Source of the DNA: Rouxiella badensis
GTDB lineage: Bacteria; Pseudomonadota; Gammaproteobacteria; Enterobacterales; Enterobacteriaceae
Assembly (NCBI GenBank): GCA_026967495.1
Contig: CP114060.1
Coordinates: 434,001 to 498,000 of the forward strand
Direction of reading: 5' to 3'
Length of the DNA: 64,000 bases
In this document: positions 16,836 to 25,414 of the stretch, piece by piece
How positions within the stretch are numbered: the stretch's first letter is position 1
Layout of the letters: the number at the start of each line of letters is the position of its first letter
The notes under the pieces: model-generated
The model's database searches: none
Seen by the model: only the letters and a program-made list of their open reading frames with translations
Told to the model about the DNA's origin: nothing
Translations under genes and position numbers: made by a program

Positions 16836-17896
16836 ACGTAATTTTTAAGCTGGCTGAGGCGGCTGCGGGTTCGTTGAATATCCTCTTGTTCAACGTCCCG
16901 GGTCATCTCATCCAGCCCGTATTCACTGAATAAATACAATCGACATTGCCGCTCGTAAAGCACGTCAATAACGTTGATAAAGCGTTGCTGCGTAGCACCC
17001 GACTGGCCGGCGAGCTTCGGCACCCCTTCTATTATCCAGCAATCACAGCGATCGCAAAGCGCCAGATAATCCATCACTGCGGTGGGCGCAACGCACAGCG
17101 CCTCAAAGGAAAAATGCAGAAAGTCGCCCGGCGCAGAGAGTAGCTCGAGAGTACGCGACCCCATATTTAAGGATTGCCTCCCGATGCCCGGCTGCGGAAG
17201 CCCACATTCGCGGCGCTGAAGGTCATTACCAGGACACAGAAAAACCCCTTCACAGAACGGCGTGAGATCATTGCTGCCCAGTTGGCGATAGTCCTGAGTT
17301 CCCCCGAGCGCCACCACCTCGAGATGCTTTTCGATGAGTTTTATCGAAGGCACGAAACGCGCGTGATAAAGCGGATGCGAGAGAAGCTGCTCTGGCGGAT
17401 AGTTCGAGGTCGCCACGAGGACAGTGCCACTGCTGATGACCCAGGCAAGCAGCCCTTTTACTAGCATCGCATCGCCAACGTCGTGAAGGTGTAGCTCATC
17501 GAAGCACAGCAAGCGGCAGTCACCGAGCAGCGTACCAAGGGCGGTTTCCAGCGTATTATCAGCGGCCTGAGGGGCATTCATTTGCCGATGCAGGTCTCGC
17601 AAAAAATCATGGAAGTGCACACGCATCTTGCTGCTAACGGGTGCGGCAGCAAAAAAGCTGTCGACGATGAAACTCTTGCCGCGCCCCACTTTCCCCCAGA
17701 TATAAACGCCGCCGGTTTTCTTGCCGCCGAGACCAAAAATCCCTTTTGCGGCTTTTTTGGGGGCGTTGAGCGTCTTACCCAACGCATGCAGGCTTTGAAT
17801 TACCTGACGCTGTTGCTCATCCAGAACGAACTGATTCAGTTGGGCTTTATCGTCCATAATGCGACGAAAATCAAAACCTCTGACCGCCTGTTTCAT
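16832..17896 (-). CDS. AFG1/ZapE-like ATPase
   Basis: A 354-residue P-loop ATPase of the AFG1 family. Motifs: Walker A in YIWGKVGRGKSFIVDSFF near residue 70, an HFHDFLRDLH segment, Walker B LLCFDELHLHDVGDAM near 130 and the sensor VLVATSNYPPEQL near 160. E. coli ZapE, a Z-ring-associated cell division ATPase, has the same order, but this protein is divergent in its C-terminal half. It is therefore best called ZapE-like, and may be a paralogue of the true zapE located elsewhere. It is convergent with lpxO and followed upstream by the ssb terminator. Confidence 0.75.
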   Translation of the reverse strand: MKQAVRGFDFRRIMDDKAQLNQFVLDEQQRQVIQSLHALGKTLNAPKKAAKGIFGLGGKKTGGVYIWGKVGRGKSFIVDSFFAAAPVSSKMRVHFHDFLRDLHRQMNAPQAADNTLETALGTLLGDCRLLCFDELHLHDVGDAMLVKGLLAWVISSGTVLVATSNYPPEQLLSHPLYHARFVPSIKLIEKHLEVVALGGTQDYRQLGSNDLTPFCEGVFLCPGNDLQRRECGLPQPGIGRQSLNMGSRTLELLSAPGDFLHFSFEALCVAPTAVMDYLALCDRCDCWIIEGVPKLAGQSGATQQRFINVIDVLYERQCRLYLFSEYGLDEMTRDVEQEDIQRTRSRLSQLKNYV

Positions 17897-17973
17897 ATTT
17901 TATTCCCGCTGGGTGGAAAGTCCCTTTTACGGCCATTATCCGCGCGAAAAAGGAGATGATGCAACGCCGACGC

Positions 17974-17997
17974 AAAAAAACCCCGCCTAGGCGGGGT
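17974..17997 (-). terminator. Intrinsic terminator of ssb
   Basis: The palindrome ACCCCGCC-TA-GGCGGGGT at 17980-17997 is followed, on the minus strand, by seven T (A-run 17974-17980). It lies 79 bp after the ssb stop. Confidence 0.88.
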
Positions 17998-18075
17998 CAG
18001 TGTTCTTGATGTTTGCCAGACTCAGGGTATCCGTCGCGGCTACTTTCAGAACGTGCGTTCGTGGAAGAATAATTC

Positions 18076-18615
18076 TTAGAACGGGATATCGTCGTCGAAA
18101 TCCATTGGGGGTTCGTTGCTTTGCGCAGGCGCATTGTTCTGTGCCGCAGGACGAGACTGCTGACCGCCGCTGAACTGGTTGCCGCCCTGTGGCTGCTGAG
18201 GTTGACCCCATCCGCCCTGCTGGCCGCCTGAAGCCTGACCGCCGCCTGCTGGAGCACCGCCGCCAGCACGACCACCCAGCATCTGCATGGTGCCACCAAC
18301 GTTTACCACGATTTCGGTGGTGTATTTTTCAACACCGGCCTGATCGGTCCACTTACGGGTTTGCAGTGCGCCTTCAATATAAACCTGAGAGCCTTTACGC
18401 AGGTATTCGCCCGCGACTTCTGCGAGTTTGCCGAACAACACAACGCGGTGCCATTCAGTTTTCTCTTTCTGCTCGCCGGTCGCCTTGTCGCGCCAGCTTT
18501 CAGAAGTTGCCAGGGTGATATTGGCAACAGCACCGCCGTTAGGCATATAGCGGACTTCGGGATCCTGACCCAGATTCCCAACCAGAATCACTTTGTTTAC
18601 GCCTCTGCTGGCCAT
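18076..18615 (-). CDS. ssb: Single-stranded DNA-binding protein
   Basis: A 179-residue SSB. The N-terminal OB fold begins MASRGVNKVILVGNLGQDPE and includes TEWHRVVLFGKLAEVAGEYL and WTDQAGVEKYTTEIVV. From residue ~113 there is the usual flexible Gly/Gln-rich linker, ending in the acidic tip MDFDDDIPF that recruits repair proteins. It coats single-stranded DNA in replication and repair. It is divergent from uvrA, as in E. coli, and the shared 319-bp intergenic region carries a LexA box. Confidence 0.98.
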   Translation of the reverse strand: MASRGVNKVILVGNLGQDPEVRYMPNGGAVANITLATSESWRDKATGEQKEKTEWHRVVLFGKLAEVAGEYLRKGSQVYIEGALQTRKWTDQAGVEKYTTEIVVNVGGTMQMLGGRAGGGAPAGGGQASGGQQGGWGQPQQPQGGNQFSGGQQSRPAAQNNAPAQSNEPPMDFDDDIPF

Positions 18616-18743
18616 GTCGACTCTCCTGATGAGTTAATTTTATACAGTATAAACCATGAATTTTAGCATGGGCGGATTCCAGATAACACCTACAATACCG
18701 ATTCCAGAAATGTTTACAGAGCCAACAATTTTGCAGCCAGGCA

Positions 18744-18759
18744 CTGGATATCCATTCAG
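18744..18759. promoter_or_regulatory. LexA (SOS) box between ssb and uvrA
   Basis: The 16-mer has the form CTG-N10-CAG and reads CTGGATATCCATTCAG, differing little from the E. coli uvrA box. It lies about 175 bp before uvrA and 129 bp before ssb. The rest of 18616-18934 shows only a short inverted repeat (ATACCCG/CGGGTAT) that I cannot assign. Confidence 0.88.
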
Positions 18760-18934
18760 GTTTTTTTGTGTCATACTTGTTCGTTTCGTACTTTCTGTGC
18801 CCAATTTTCTGATTCAGATGCAGTGACTGGGGCGGATATACCCGAATCAATCGCAGAACGGGTATGCACATCCTCACGCGCATCACGGACAGTCACCGGC
18901 ACGGTGAGCTTTCAAGTTATTCCGGGAATGATGA

Positions 18935-21790
18935 ATGGATAAGATAGAAGTTCGGGGCGCACGCACCCATAATCTCAAGAATATCAACCTGATTATTCCG
19001 CGCGACAAACTGATCGTTGTCACCGGATTATCCGGATCTGGCAAGTCCTCACTGGCTTTTGACACCCTGTATGCCGAAGGTCAGCGTCGCTATGTCGAGT
19101 CGCTTTCAGCCTATGCACGCCAATTTTTGTCTCTGATGGAAAAACCGGACGTCGACCACATTGAAGGGTTGTCACCGGCGATTTCAATCGAGCAAAAATC
19201 AACTTCGCACAACCCGCGTTCTACGGTCGGTACCATTACCGAGATCCACGACTACCTTCGTCTGCTGTTTGCCCGCGTCGGTGAGCCGCGCTGTCCCGAT
19301 CACGGGGTTCCGCTAGCGGCACAGACCGTGAGCCAGATGGTCGATAACGTGCTGGCACAGCCGGAAGGTCAGCGTCTGATGCTGCTCGCGCCGATCGTCA
19401 AAGATCGCAAAGGGGAACACACCAAGACGCTGGAAAACCTGGCGGCGCAGGGTTATATCCGCGCCCGTATCGACGGTGAAGTTTGCGATCTTTCCGATCC
19501 ACCCAAGCTTGAGCTCCAGAAAAAACACAGCATCGAGGTGGTGGTCGATCGCTTTAAAGTGCGCGACGATCTCGCCCAGCGTCTGGCCGAATCCTTTGAA
19601 ACGGCACTGGAACTCTCCGGCGGTACCGCCGTGGTTGCCGACATGGACGACCCTAACGCCGATGAAATGCTGTTCTCGGCCAACTTTGCCTGCCCGGTCT
19701 GTGGATACAGCATGCGTGAGCTTGAACCGCGGATGTTCTCGTTCAACAACCCGGCGGGTGCCTGTCCAACCTGTGACGGGCTGGGGGTACAGCAGTTCTT
19801 CGATCCGGAACGCGTTATTCAGAACCCCGAGCTTTCACTGGCCGGTGGTGCGATTCGCGGCTGGGACCGTCGTAACTTTTACTATTTCCAGATGCTGCGC
19901 TCACTCGGCGAGCACTACAAATTTGACGTGGAATCTTCCTTTAACGCGCTGAGCGAGGACGTGGTTCACGCCATCATGCACGGCTCAGGCAAGCAGACCA
20001 TCGAATTCAAATATATTAATGACCGTGGGGATACCTCGGTCCGCCGCCATCCGTTTGAAGGCGTGCTGCACAATATGGAACGTCGCTATAAAGAGACGGA
20101 GTCCAGCGCGGTGCGTGAAGAGCTGGCGAAATACATCAGCAATCGCCCCTGTGCGTCCTGTAAGGGCACGCGCCTGCGCGAAGAAGCACGTAACGTGTTC
20201 GTTGAAGAGACTACGCTGCCTGAAATCTCCGACTTCAGCATCGGTCACGCAATGGAGTTCTTCCTGAGCATGAATCTCAGCGGTCAGCGTAAGCAGATTG
20301 CCGAGAAGATCCTCAAGGAAATCGGCGATCGCCTGAAGTTTCTGGTCAACGTCGGACTCAACTACCTCTCTCTGTCACGTTCAGCGGAAACGCTATCTGG
20401 CGGTGAGGCGCAGCGTATCCGTCTGGCGAGTCAGATTGGTGCCGGTCTGGTCGGGGTCATGTACGTGCTGGACGAACCTTCCATCGGCCTGCATCAGCGT
20501 GATAACGAGCGCCTGCTCGAGACGCTGATTCACCTGCGCGACCTCGGTAACACGGTTATCGTGGTCGAACACGACGAAGACGCCATCCGCGCCGCCGACC
20601 ATATCATCGATATCGGTCCCGGTGCGGGCGTGCACGGCGGTCAGGTAGTGGCAGAAGGTACCGCAGAAGATATTATGGCTAAAGAGGACTCCCTGACCGG
20701 GCAATACCTCAGCGGCAAACGTGAAATCTCCGTGCCAGAACAGCGCGTTCCCGCTGATGCGGCGAAGGTGCTGAAACTGATTGGCGCAACGGGCAACAAC
20801 CTGAAAGACGTCACCCTAACGCTGCCGGTTGGCCTGTTTACCTGCATTACCGGTGTGTCCGGTTCGGGTAAATCGACGTTGATTAACGACACGCTGTTCC
20901 CACTGGCGCAGCGTCAGTTAAACGGCGCAACCATCGCCGAAGCCGCGCCTTATCGCGACATTCAGGGACTTGAGCATTTCGATAAGGTTATCGATATCGA
21001 CCAAAGCCCTATCGGTCGCACGCCGCGTTCTAACCCTGCGACCTACACCGGCATCTTTACTCCGGTGCGCGAGCTGTTCGCCGGTGTTCCCGAGTCGCGT
21101 TCGCGCGGCTACACGCCGGGGCGGTTCAGCTTTAACGTCAAGGGTGGGCGCTGCGAAGCCTGTCAGGGCGATGGCGTGATTAAGGTCGAGATGCACTTCC
21201 TGCCGGACATCTACGTGCCTTGCGATCAGTGCAAAGGAAAACGCTATAACCGTGAAACGCTTGAGATTAAGTACAAAGGCAAGAGTATTCACGAGACGCT
21301 GGACATGACCATCGAAGAAGCGCGTGATTTCTTCGATGCCGTTCCGGCGCTGGCGCGCAAGCTGCAAACGCTGATGGACGTGGGTCTTTCGTACATCCGT
21401 CTGGGTCAGTCGGCAACCACGCTGTCCGGCGGTGAAGCGCAGAGGGTCAAACTGGCGCGTGAGCTGTCTAAACGCGGAACCGGCCAGACGCTGTATATTC
21501 TCGACGAACCGACTACCGGTCTGCATTTCGCCGATATCCAGCAACTGCTCGAGGTGCTGCATCAGCTACGCGATCAGGGCAACACCATCGTGGTGATTGA
21601 GCACAATCTTGATGTGATTAAAACCGCAGACTGGATTGTCGATCTCGGCCCTGAAGGTGGCCACGGCGGCGGACAGATTCTGGTCTCCGGCACACCAGAA
21701 ACGGTCGCGGAGTGCAAAGAATCGCACACCGCCCGTTTCCTGAAACCGCTGCTTGAGCGTCATACGCACAAAGCCAAAAAATCAGCCTGA
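18935..21790 (+). CDS. uvrA: Excinuclease ABC subunit A
   Basis: A 951-residue UvrA, the damage-sensing ATPase of nucleotide excision repair that loads UvrB. Two ABC modules are complete: Walker A GLSGSGKSSLAF (~31) and GVSGSGKSTLIN (~640); signatures in TLSGGEAQRIRLASQ and TLSGGEAQRVKLARE. The zinc fingers are CPVCGYSMRELEP...CPTC (~253-280) and CEACQGDG...CDQCKG (~740). The C-terminus is about ten residues longer than in E. coli because of a basic tail RHTHKAKKSA. An SOS box lies upstream and a strong terminator downstream. Confidence 0.99.
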   Translation: MDKIEVRGARTHNLKNINLIIPRDKLIVVTGLSGSGKSSLAFDTLYAEGQRRYVESLSAYARQFLSLMEKPDVDHIEGLSPAISIEQKSTSHNPRSTVGTITEIHDYLRLLFARVGEPRCPDHGVPLAAQTVSQMVDNVLAQPEGQRLMLLAPIVKDRKGEHTKTLENLAAQGYIRARIDGEVCDLSDPPKLELQKKHSIEVVVDRFKVRDDLAQRLAESFETALELSGGTAVVADMDDPNADEMLFSANFACPVCGYSMRELEPRMFSFNNPAGACPTCDGLGVQQFFDPERVIQNPELSLAGGAIRGWDRRNFYYFQMLRSLGEHYKFDVESSFNALSEDVVHAIMHGSGKQTIEFKYINDRGDTSVRRHPFEGVLHNMERRYKETESSAVREELAKYISNRPCASCKGTRLREEARNVFVEETTLPEISDFSIGHAMEFFLSMNLSGQRKQIAEKILKEIGDRLKFLVNVGLNYLSLSRSAETLSGGEAQRIRLASQIGAGLVGVMYVLDEPSIGLHQRDNERLLETLIHLRDLGNTVIVVEHDEDAIRAADHIIDIGPGAGVHGGQVVAEGTAEDIMAKEDSLTGQYLSGKREISVPEQRVPADAAKVLKLIGATGNNLKDVTLTLPVGLFTCITGVSGSGKSTLINDTLFPLAQRQLNGATIAEAAPYRDIQGLEHFDKVIDIDQSPIGRTPRSNPATYTGIFTPVRELFAGVPESRSRGYTPGRFSFNVKGGRCEACQGDGVIKVEMHFLPDIYVPCDQCKGKRYNRETLEIKYKGKSIHETLDMTIEEARDFFDAVPALARKLQTLMDVGLSYIRLGQSATTLSGGEAQRVKLARELSKRGTGQTLYILDEPTTGLHFADIQQLLEVLHQLRDQGNTIVVIEHNLDVIKTADWIVDLGPEGGHGGGQILVSGTPETVAECKESHTARFLKPLLERHTHKAKKSA

Positions 21791-21810
21791 TCGATAGGTT
21801 GACGTCAATG

Positions 21811-21839
21811 AAAAAGCGAGCCTTTAGGCTCGCTTTTTT
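21811..21839 (+). terminator. Intrinsic terminator of uvrA
   Basis: AAAAGCGAGCC pairs with GGCTCGCTTTT across a four-base TTTA loop, with flanking A- and T-runs, so it can act in both directions (uvrA and the convergent LysR gene). Confidence 0.9.
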
Positions 21840-21878
21840 ATGATCTCATGAAGAGAGTTTGACGTGTCTACCGCCGGG

Positions 21879-22784
21879 TCATTCACTCCTTGAGGAATGA
21901 ATCTGTGGCAGTTGGCTCAATTTTTCTCGCGAAAAGTCCCAAAAAGCTCTGACTTTTATCGGCATACGCTGGATATTCTGCACCACCAGTTGAACCGGCA
22001 GCGGCAGCGGTTCAAATTCCGGCAGCAGTCGCACCAGCGTGCCGTTAGCCAGCTCATCGGCGACCTGATACGACAGGAGTCTGGCAATTCCCTTTCCGGC
22101 TATCACCGCCAGCCTTCGGGTTTCAACGTCATTGAACAGCAAATGCGGCGAAAGCCTGACACGGGGTCCCTCTTCGTGCGGCCCAAAGCGCCATTCATTA
22201 AAGGCATCATTGCTGCTGAGAATGATTTGATGCGCCGCCAAATCAGCCGGATGGCAGACCGGCGTTTGGTACTCCAGGTATTCAGGGCTGGCGACCACCA
22301 CCACGCTGACTTCCCCGAGACGCCTCGCGACCTTGGACGAATCAGCCAGGTTGCCAATGCGAACGGCGACGTCGATCCCCTGGTCAATCATCTCGAGGTT
22401 ACGATCGTTGAGGATCAGCTCGATCTGGATCTCGGGATGCAGCGCCTGAAACTCCATGACCAGCGGCGCGACATGGCGGCGTCCGAACAGCACCGGCGCG
22501 GTGATACGCAGCAACCCTTTAAGCTGCGCCGATACGGTATCCTGCACCGCATCATTATAGGCGCTCAAGACCACCGCCGCGCGCTCGGCAAGCCGTAAAC
22601 CTGCCTCCGTCGGTGCCAGACGTCGCGTCGTGCGCTCCACCAGCCGTGCGCCGAATCGCTGTTCCAGCGAGGCAATCGCGCGCGTAACCGCGGGAGCCGA
22701 ACGACGCAGCTTTCTTGCCGCCGCCGCCAGGCTACCGTGCTGCAACACCTCGAGAAAAATAGCCAGCTCGTCGAGACGATCCAT
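21879..22784 (-). CDS. LysR-family transcriptional regulator
   Basis: A 301-residue LysR regulator. HTH: MDRLDELAIFLEVLQHGSLA to RRSAPAVTRAIASLEQRFGARL. The effector-binding domain follows from residue ~90 (GLLRITAPVLFGRRHVAPLV). The type with RLAPTEAG and VRIGNLADSS resembles the large CrgA/DsdC-like group controlling adjacent detoxification genes. I chose ATG 22784 over a GTG at 22796. It is divergent from the GST/flavin-binding pair and has a good inverted repeat in the shared promoter. The inducer is unknown. Confidence 0.9.
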   Translation of the reverse strand: MDRLDELAIFLEVLQHGSLAAAARKLRRSAPAVTRAIASLEQRFGARLVERTTRRLAPTEAGLRLAERAAVVLSAYNDAVQDTVSAQLKGLLRITAPVLFGRRHVAPLVMEFQALHPEIQIELILNDRNLEMIDQGIDVAVRIGNLADSSKVARRLGEVSVVVVASPEYLEYQTPVCHPADLAAHQIILSSNDAFNEWRFGPHEEGPRVRLSPHLLFNDVETRRLAVIAGKGIARLLSYQVADELANGTLVRLLPEFEPLPLPVQLVVQNIQRMPIKVRAFWDFSREKLSQLPQIHSSRSE

Positions 22785-22801
22785 TGATTGTTCCACTTTT
22801 C

Positions 22802-22816
22802 GAAATTATCAATTTC
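22802..22816. promoter_or_regulatory. Inverted repeat between LysR and GST genes
   Basis: GAAATT-ATC-AATTTC is a perfect 6-bp inverted repeat in the 108-bp divergent promoter region, a likely binding site for the adjacent LysR protein. Confidence 0.45.
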
Positions 22817-22892
22817 AATATAACCGGATTTCATTCATCGATTGCAAGAGTAATCTGGCTACAGCAAATCTGAATCAACACCGGAGAAATCA

Positions 22893-23519
22893 ATGAACAG
22901 AATAACGCTTTATGGCACCCCGCTCTCAGGCCACACACACCGCGTTGCGCTACTGCTAAAAATGTTGAACCTGCCGCATGACTCTATAGAAGCGGGTGCC
23001 GACGTGCGCGCCAGCGAAGCGTTTCAGGCCATGAATCCATGGGGACAGATCCCGGTCCTGGTGGACGGCGAGACGGTGATTAGCGACAGTAACGCTATCC
23101 TGATTTATTTAGCGAAAACTTACGCGCCTGACAGCCACTGGCTGCCGCAGGACGCACTTGGCGCGGCGCACACCCAACAGTGGCTGTGCAAGGCTGCCGG
23201 TGAGGTGCGCTATGGTCCGGCGTCGGCGCGGCTTATCGCCCAGTTTGGCACCAAAGAGGATTATCAGTCCGCGCTTAAGGTGGCGGAAAAATTCTTGCCG
23301 CAGCTTGAGCAACATCTGTCACCGCGTCAGTTCCTTGCCTCAGAGCAAGCGCCTACGATTGCCGATCTGGCCTGTTACAGCTATATCGCGCTCGCGCCGG
23401 AGGGCGGTATTTCGCTAGAAGCCTATCCTTCCATCAAACAATGGCTGAAGCGCATCGAGCAGTTACCGGGCTTCTTCTCTACGCCTCCACTGCCCTTACC
23501 CGAACCGGCAAAAGCCTAA
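22893..23519 (+). CDS. Glutathione S-transferase family protein
   Basis: A 208-residue GST. N-domain: ITLYGTPLSGHTHRVALLLKM, NPWGQIPVLVDGE with the cis-proline, ISDSNAILIYLAKTY with the glutathione contact. C-domain: EQAPTIADLACYSYIALAPEGG. It lies six bases before a pyridoxamine-oxidase-like gene and is divergent from a LysR gene. The cassette sits between uvrA and yjbR, which are adjacent in E. coli. A role in detoxifying electrophiles is inferred from family and neighbours. Confidence 0.88.
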   Translation: MNRITLYGTPLSGHTHRVALLLKMLNLPHDSIEAGADVRASEAFQAMNPWGQIPVLVDGETVISDSNAILIYLAKTYAPDSHWLPQDALGAAHTQQWLCKAAGEVRYGPASARLIAQFGTKEDYQSALKVAEKFLPQLEQHLSPRQFLASEQAPTIADLACYSYIALAPEGGISLEAYPSIKQWLKRIEQLPGFFSTPPLPLPEPAKA

Positions 23520-23525
23520 GGTGCC

Positions 23526-24434
23526 ATGATGGATATCTTCCATGCTGATGAAAAACGGGCACAAATGCTGGCCGGATTTAATGTTGGCGCGGCCGGTATT
23601 TATCCCACCATGCCACAGCAGCACCGCGATTTTTTTGCCGGATTGCGGTCGTTTTATATCGCCACTCTGGACGAGCGCGGGTGGCCGGTCGCAACCGTGC
23701 TCAATGGTCCGCCTGGGTTTATCAGCTCGGTGGATAATTCGCATCTGCGCATTAATGCACCGCGCCGCGAGGACTGCCCCGCACTCTCGTCAATCGCCTG
23801 CGGACAGGTTCTAGGTGCGCTGGGGCTGGATTTCACCAACCGGCGAAGAAATCGGGTGAATGGCGTCATAAGCCGGATGGACAAGAATCGGTTAGAGATT
23901 GCGGTGCAACAGAGCTTCGGCAATTGCCCGAAATACATTCAGCGCAGGCAGATTTCTCCGGTCGAGCGCCACGCCGGGCCGATTGTGCGCCTGAGCTTGC
24001 TGGACGCCGCGGCCCGAGAGCTTATCCACAGCGCCGACACCTTTTTCGTTGCCACTCACGCACACAGTGATGTGGCAAACGGCGGTGCAGATATGTCCCA
24101 TCGCGGCGGGAACCCCGGCTTCGTAAAATTGGTGGGCGATACGCTATGGGTGCCGGATTTTAGCGGCAATCGCTATATGAACACGCTGGGGAATATGCTG
24201 GCAGAACCTCGAGCCGCACTGCTGTTTCTGGATTTTAACAGTGGCGACGTATTACATCTTCAGGGCAATACCGAGATAAGCTGGCAGGACAATGCTCAGC
24301 ACGGACTGCAAGGTGCCGAGCGCTATTGGTGCCTGCATATTTCCACGGCGTGGCGCTTTCCGGCGCTGCTGCCCTGGCGGGGAACCGACATTGAATACTC
24401 ACCGGCGACGTTAAGCACCGGCGTTTGGGCGTAA
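23526..24434 (+). CDS. Pyridoxamine 5'-phosphate oxidase-like flavin-binding protein
   Basis: A 302-residue protein of the FMN-binding split-barrel superfamily. Features: GLRSFYIATLDERGWPVATVLNGPPGF at ~40-65, a second module with ADTFFVATHAHSDVANGGADMSHRGGNPGF at ~175-200 and LVGDTLWVPDFSGNRYMNTLGN. This is the arrangement found N-terminal to ferredoxin-reductase domains in larger two-part proteins; here the reductase part is absent. Two ATG codons in tandem start it, six bases after the GST stop, so the genes are coupled. Likely a flavin-dependent reductase or sensor; the substrate is unknown. Confidence 0.78.
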   Translation: MMDIFHADEKRAQMLAGFNVGAAGIYPTMPQQHRDFFAGLRSFYIATLDERGWPVATVLNGPPGFISSVDNSHLRINAPRREDCPALSSIACGQVLGALGLDFTNRRRNRVNGVISRMDKNRLEIAVQQSFGNCPKYIQRRQISPVERHAGPIVRLSLLDAAARELIHSADTFFVATHAHSDVANGGADMSHRGGNPGFVKLVGDTLWVPDFSGNRYMNTLGNMLAEPRAALLFLDFNSGDVLHLQGNTEISWQDNAQHGLQGAERYWCLHISTAWRFPALLPWRGTDIEYSPATLSTGVWA

Positions 24435-24447
24435 CCCAAGGTTAACG

Positions 24448-24801
24448 TCAATCGCCTATTTCCTGCCGTTTTTCCTCGGGGAGGCCTTCGAGAACCAGCT
24501 GATAGGAGCTGTCGATCAGATTATAAAATTGGGAATCCGGCAAATTTCCGTCCAGCAGGACGCAGTTCCAGTGTGCTTTGTTGAGGCAATCGCTTGGCAA
24601 AATTTCGGGATGTTGATGGCGCAGACTGGCGGCGGTTTGATGACTAGTTTTTAACGAAATGGCTGGATGTCCTTCTTTATCACGCAGCATGGCAAACATC
24701 ACACCCGCCACTTTTATCTGATTGGCCTGCCAAAGATTTTCGTTACTTTGATGAGCGCCGGGCTTTGAAAGACAATAATCGAGCAGTTGATCATTATTCA
24801 T
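24448..24801 (-). CDS. yjbR: MmcQ/YjbR-family protein
   Basis: A 117-residue YjbR-family protein with the CyaY-like fold: LLDYCLSKPGAHQSNENLWQ at the start, FAMLRDKEGHPAISLKTS in the middle and LNKAHWNCVLLDGNLPD. The family is small, soluble and of unproven function, sometimes described as DNA-binding. The start at 24801 is chosen because it begins the family sequence (MNNDQLLDYC); the upstream in-frame extension is not conserved. Its position next to yjbQ matches E. coli. Confidence 0.88.
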   Translation of the reverse strand: MNNDQLLDYCLSKPGAHQSNENLWQANQIKVAGVMFAMLRDKEGHPAISLKTSHQTAASLRHQHPEILPSDCLNKAHWNCVLLDGNLPDSQFYNLIDSSYQLVLEGLPEEKRQEIGD

Positions 24802-24903
24802 ATTGATAATCCTTCCACAGGGAGTGAGCATAGAGGAAGAAGTATATCTGGGCAAAAAACAACCAACTGCAATCAAGTTAACAGTTTTAAAAGCCATTCA
24901 GAA

Positions 24904-25323
24904 TTAATGACCATTCAGGGTAATGACCAGCCTTCTTGAACCGCCGTGATTGCGATGCTCGCAAAGATAGATGCCCTGCCAGGTGCCAAGATTCAGCCTG
25001 CCATTAGTGACAGGAATACTCAGGCTGCACCCTAAAATACTGCTCTTGAGATGCGCAGGCATGTCGTCACTGCCTTCGTAATCGTGCTGATACCAAGGCT
25101 CGTCCTCTTTCACCGCACGATTGAAATAGCCTTCGAAATCCTGCCGCACGGTCGGATCGGCGTTTTCATTAATGGTTAATCCCGCCGAGGTATGCTGAAT
25201 AAAGACGTGGCAAATCCCAACGGAAAGCTGTCTGATTTCAGGAACCTGCCGCAGGATTTCCTCGGTGACCAAATGAAAGCCGCGCGGCCGCTGCTTAAGA
25301 CTAAGCTCTTTTTGAAACCACAT
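24904..25323 (-). CDS. yjbQ: UPF0047 family protein YjbQ
   Basis: A 139-residue YjbQ. The conserved core HTSAGLTINENADPTVRQDFEGYF and the final GTWQGIYLCEHRNHGGSRRLVIT are intact, including the histidines and glutamates of the putative active site. The family is small, trimeric, and has weak thiamine phosphate synthase activity in vitro in E. coli; its true role is unsettled. It lies just upstream of yjbR on the same strand, probably one operon. Confidence 0.9.
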   Translation of the reverse strand: MWFQKELSLKQRPRGFHLVTEEILRQVPEIRQLSVGICHVFIQHTSAGLTINENADPTVRQDFEGYFNRAVKEDEPWYQHDYEGSDDMPAHLKSSILGCSLSIPVTNGRLNLGTWQGIYLCEHRNHGGSRRLVITLNGH

Positions 25324-25379
25324 AATCCCCCCTTTTTTTGATTAAAGTCATTAAAAGTATAACTTCATTTAAGCGGCTT

Positions 25380-25414
25380 TTGATTTAACAAGACGCTCGG
25401 TCTATATTTGTTTA
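25380..25414 (+). promoter_or_regulatory. acuR promoter with candidate operator; predicts a leaderless mRNA
   Basis: TTGATT at 25380-25385 and TATATT at 25403-25408 are separated by exactly 17 bp. The expected transcription start is about 25414-25416, at the ATG itself (25415), and no ribosome site precedes that ATG. The inverted repeat AGAC-N5-GTCT at 25391-25403 lies in the spacer, an ideal place for an autorepressing TetR-type protein. Confidence 0.55.
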
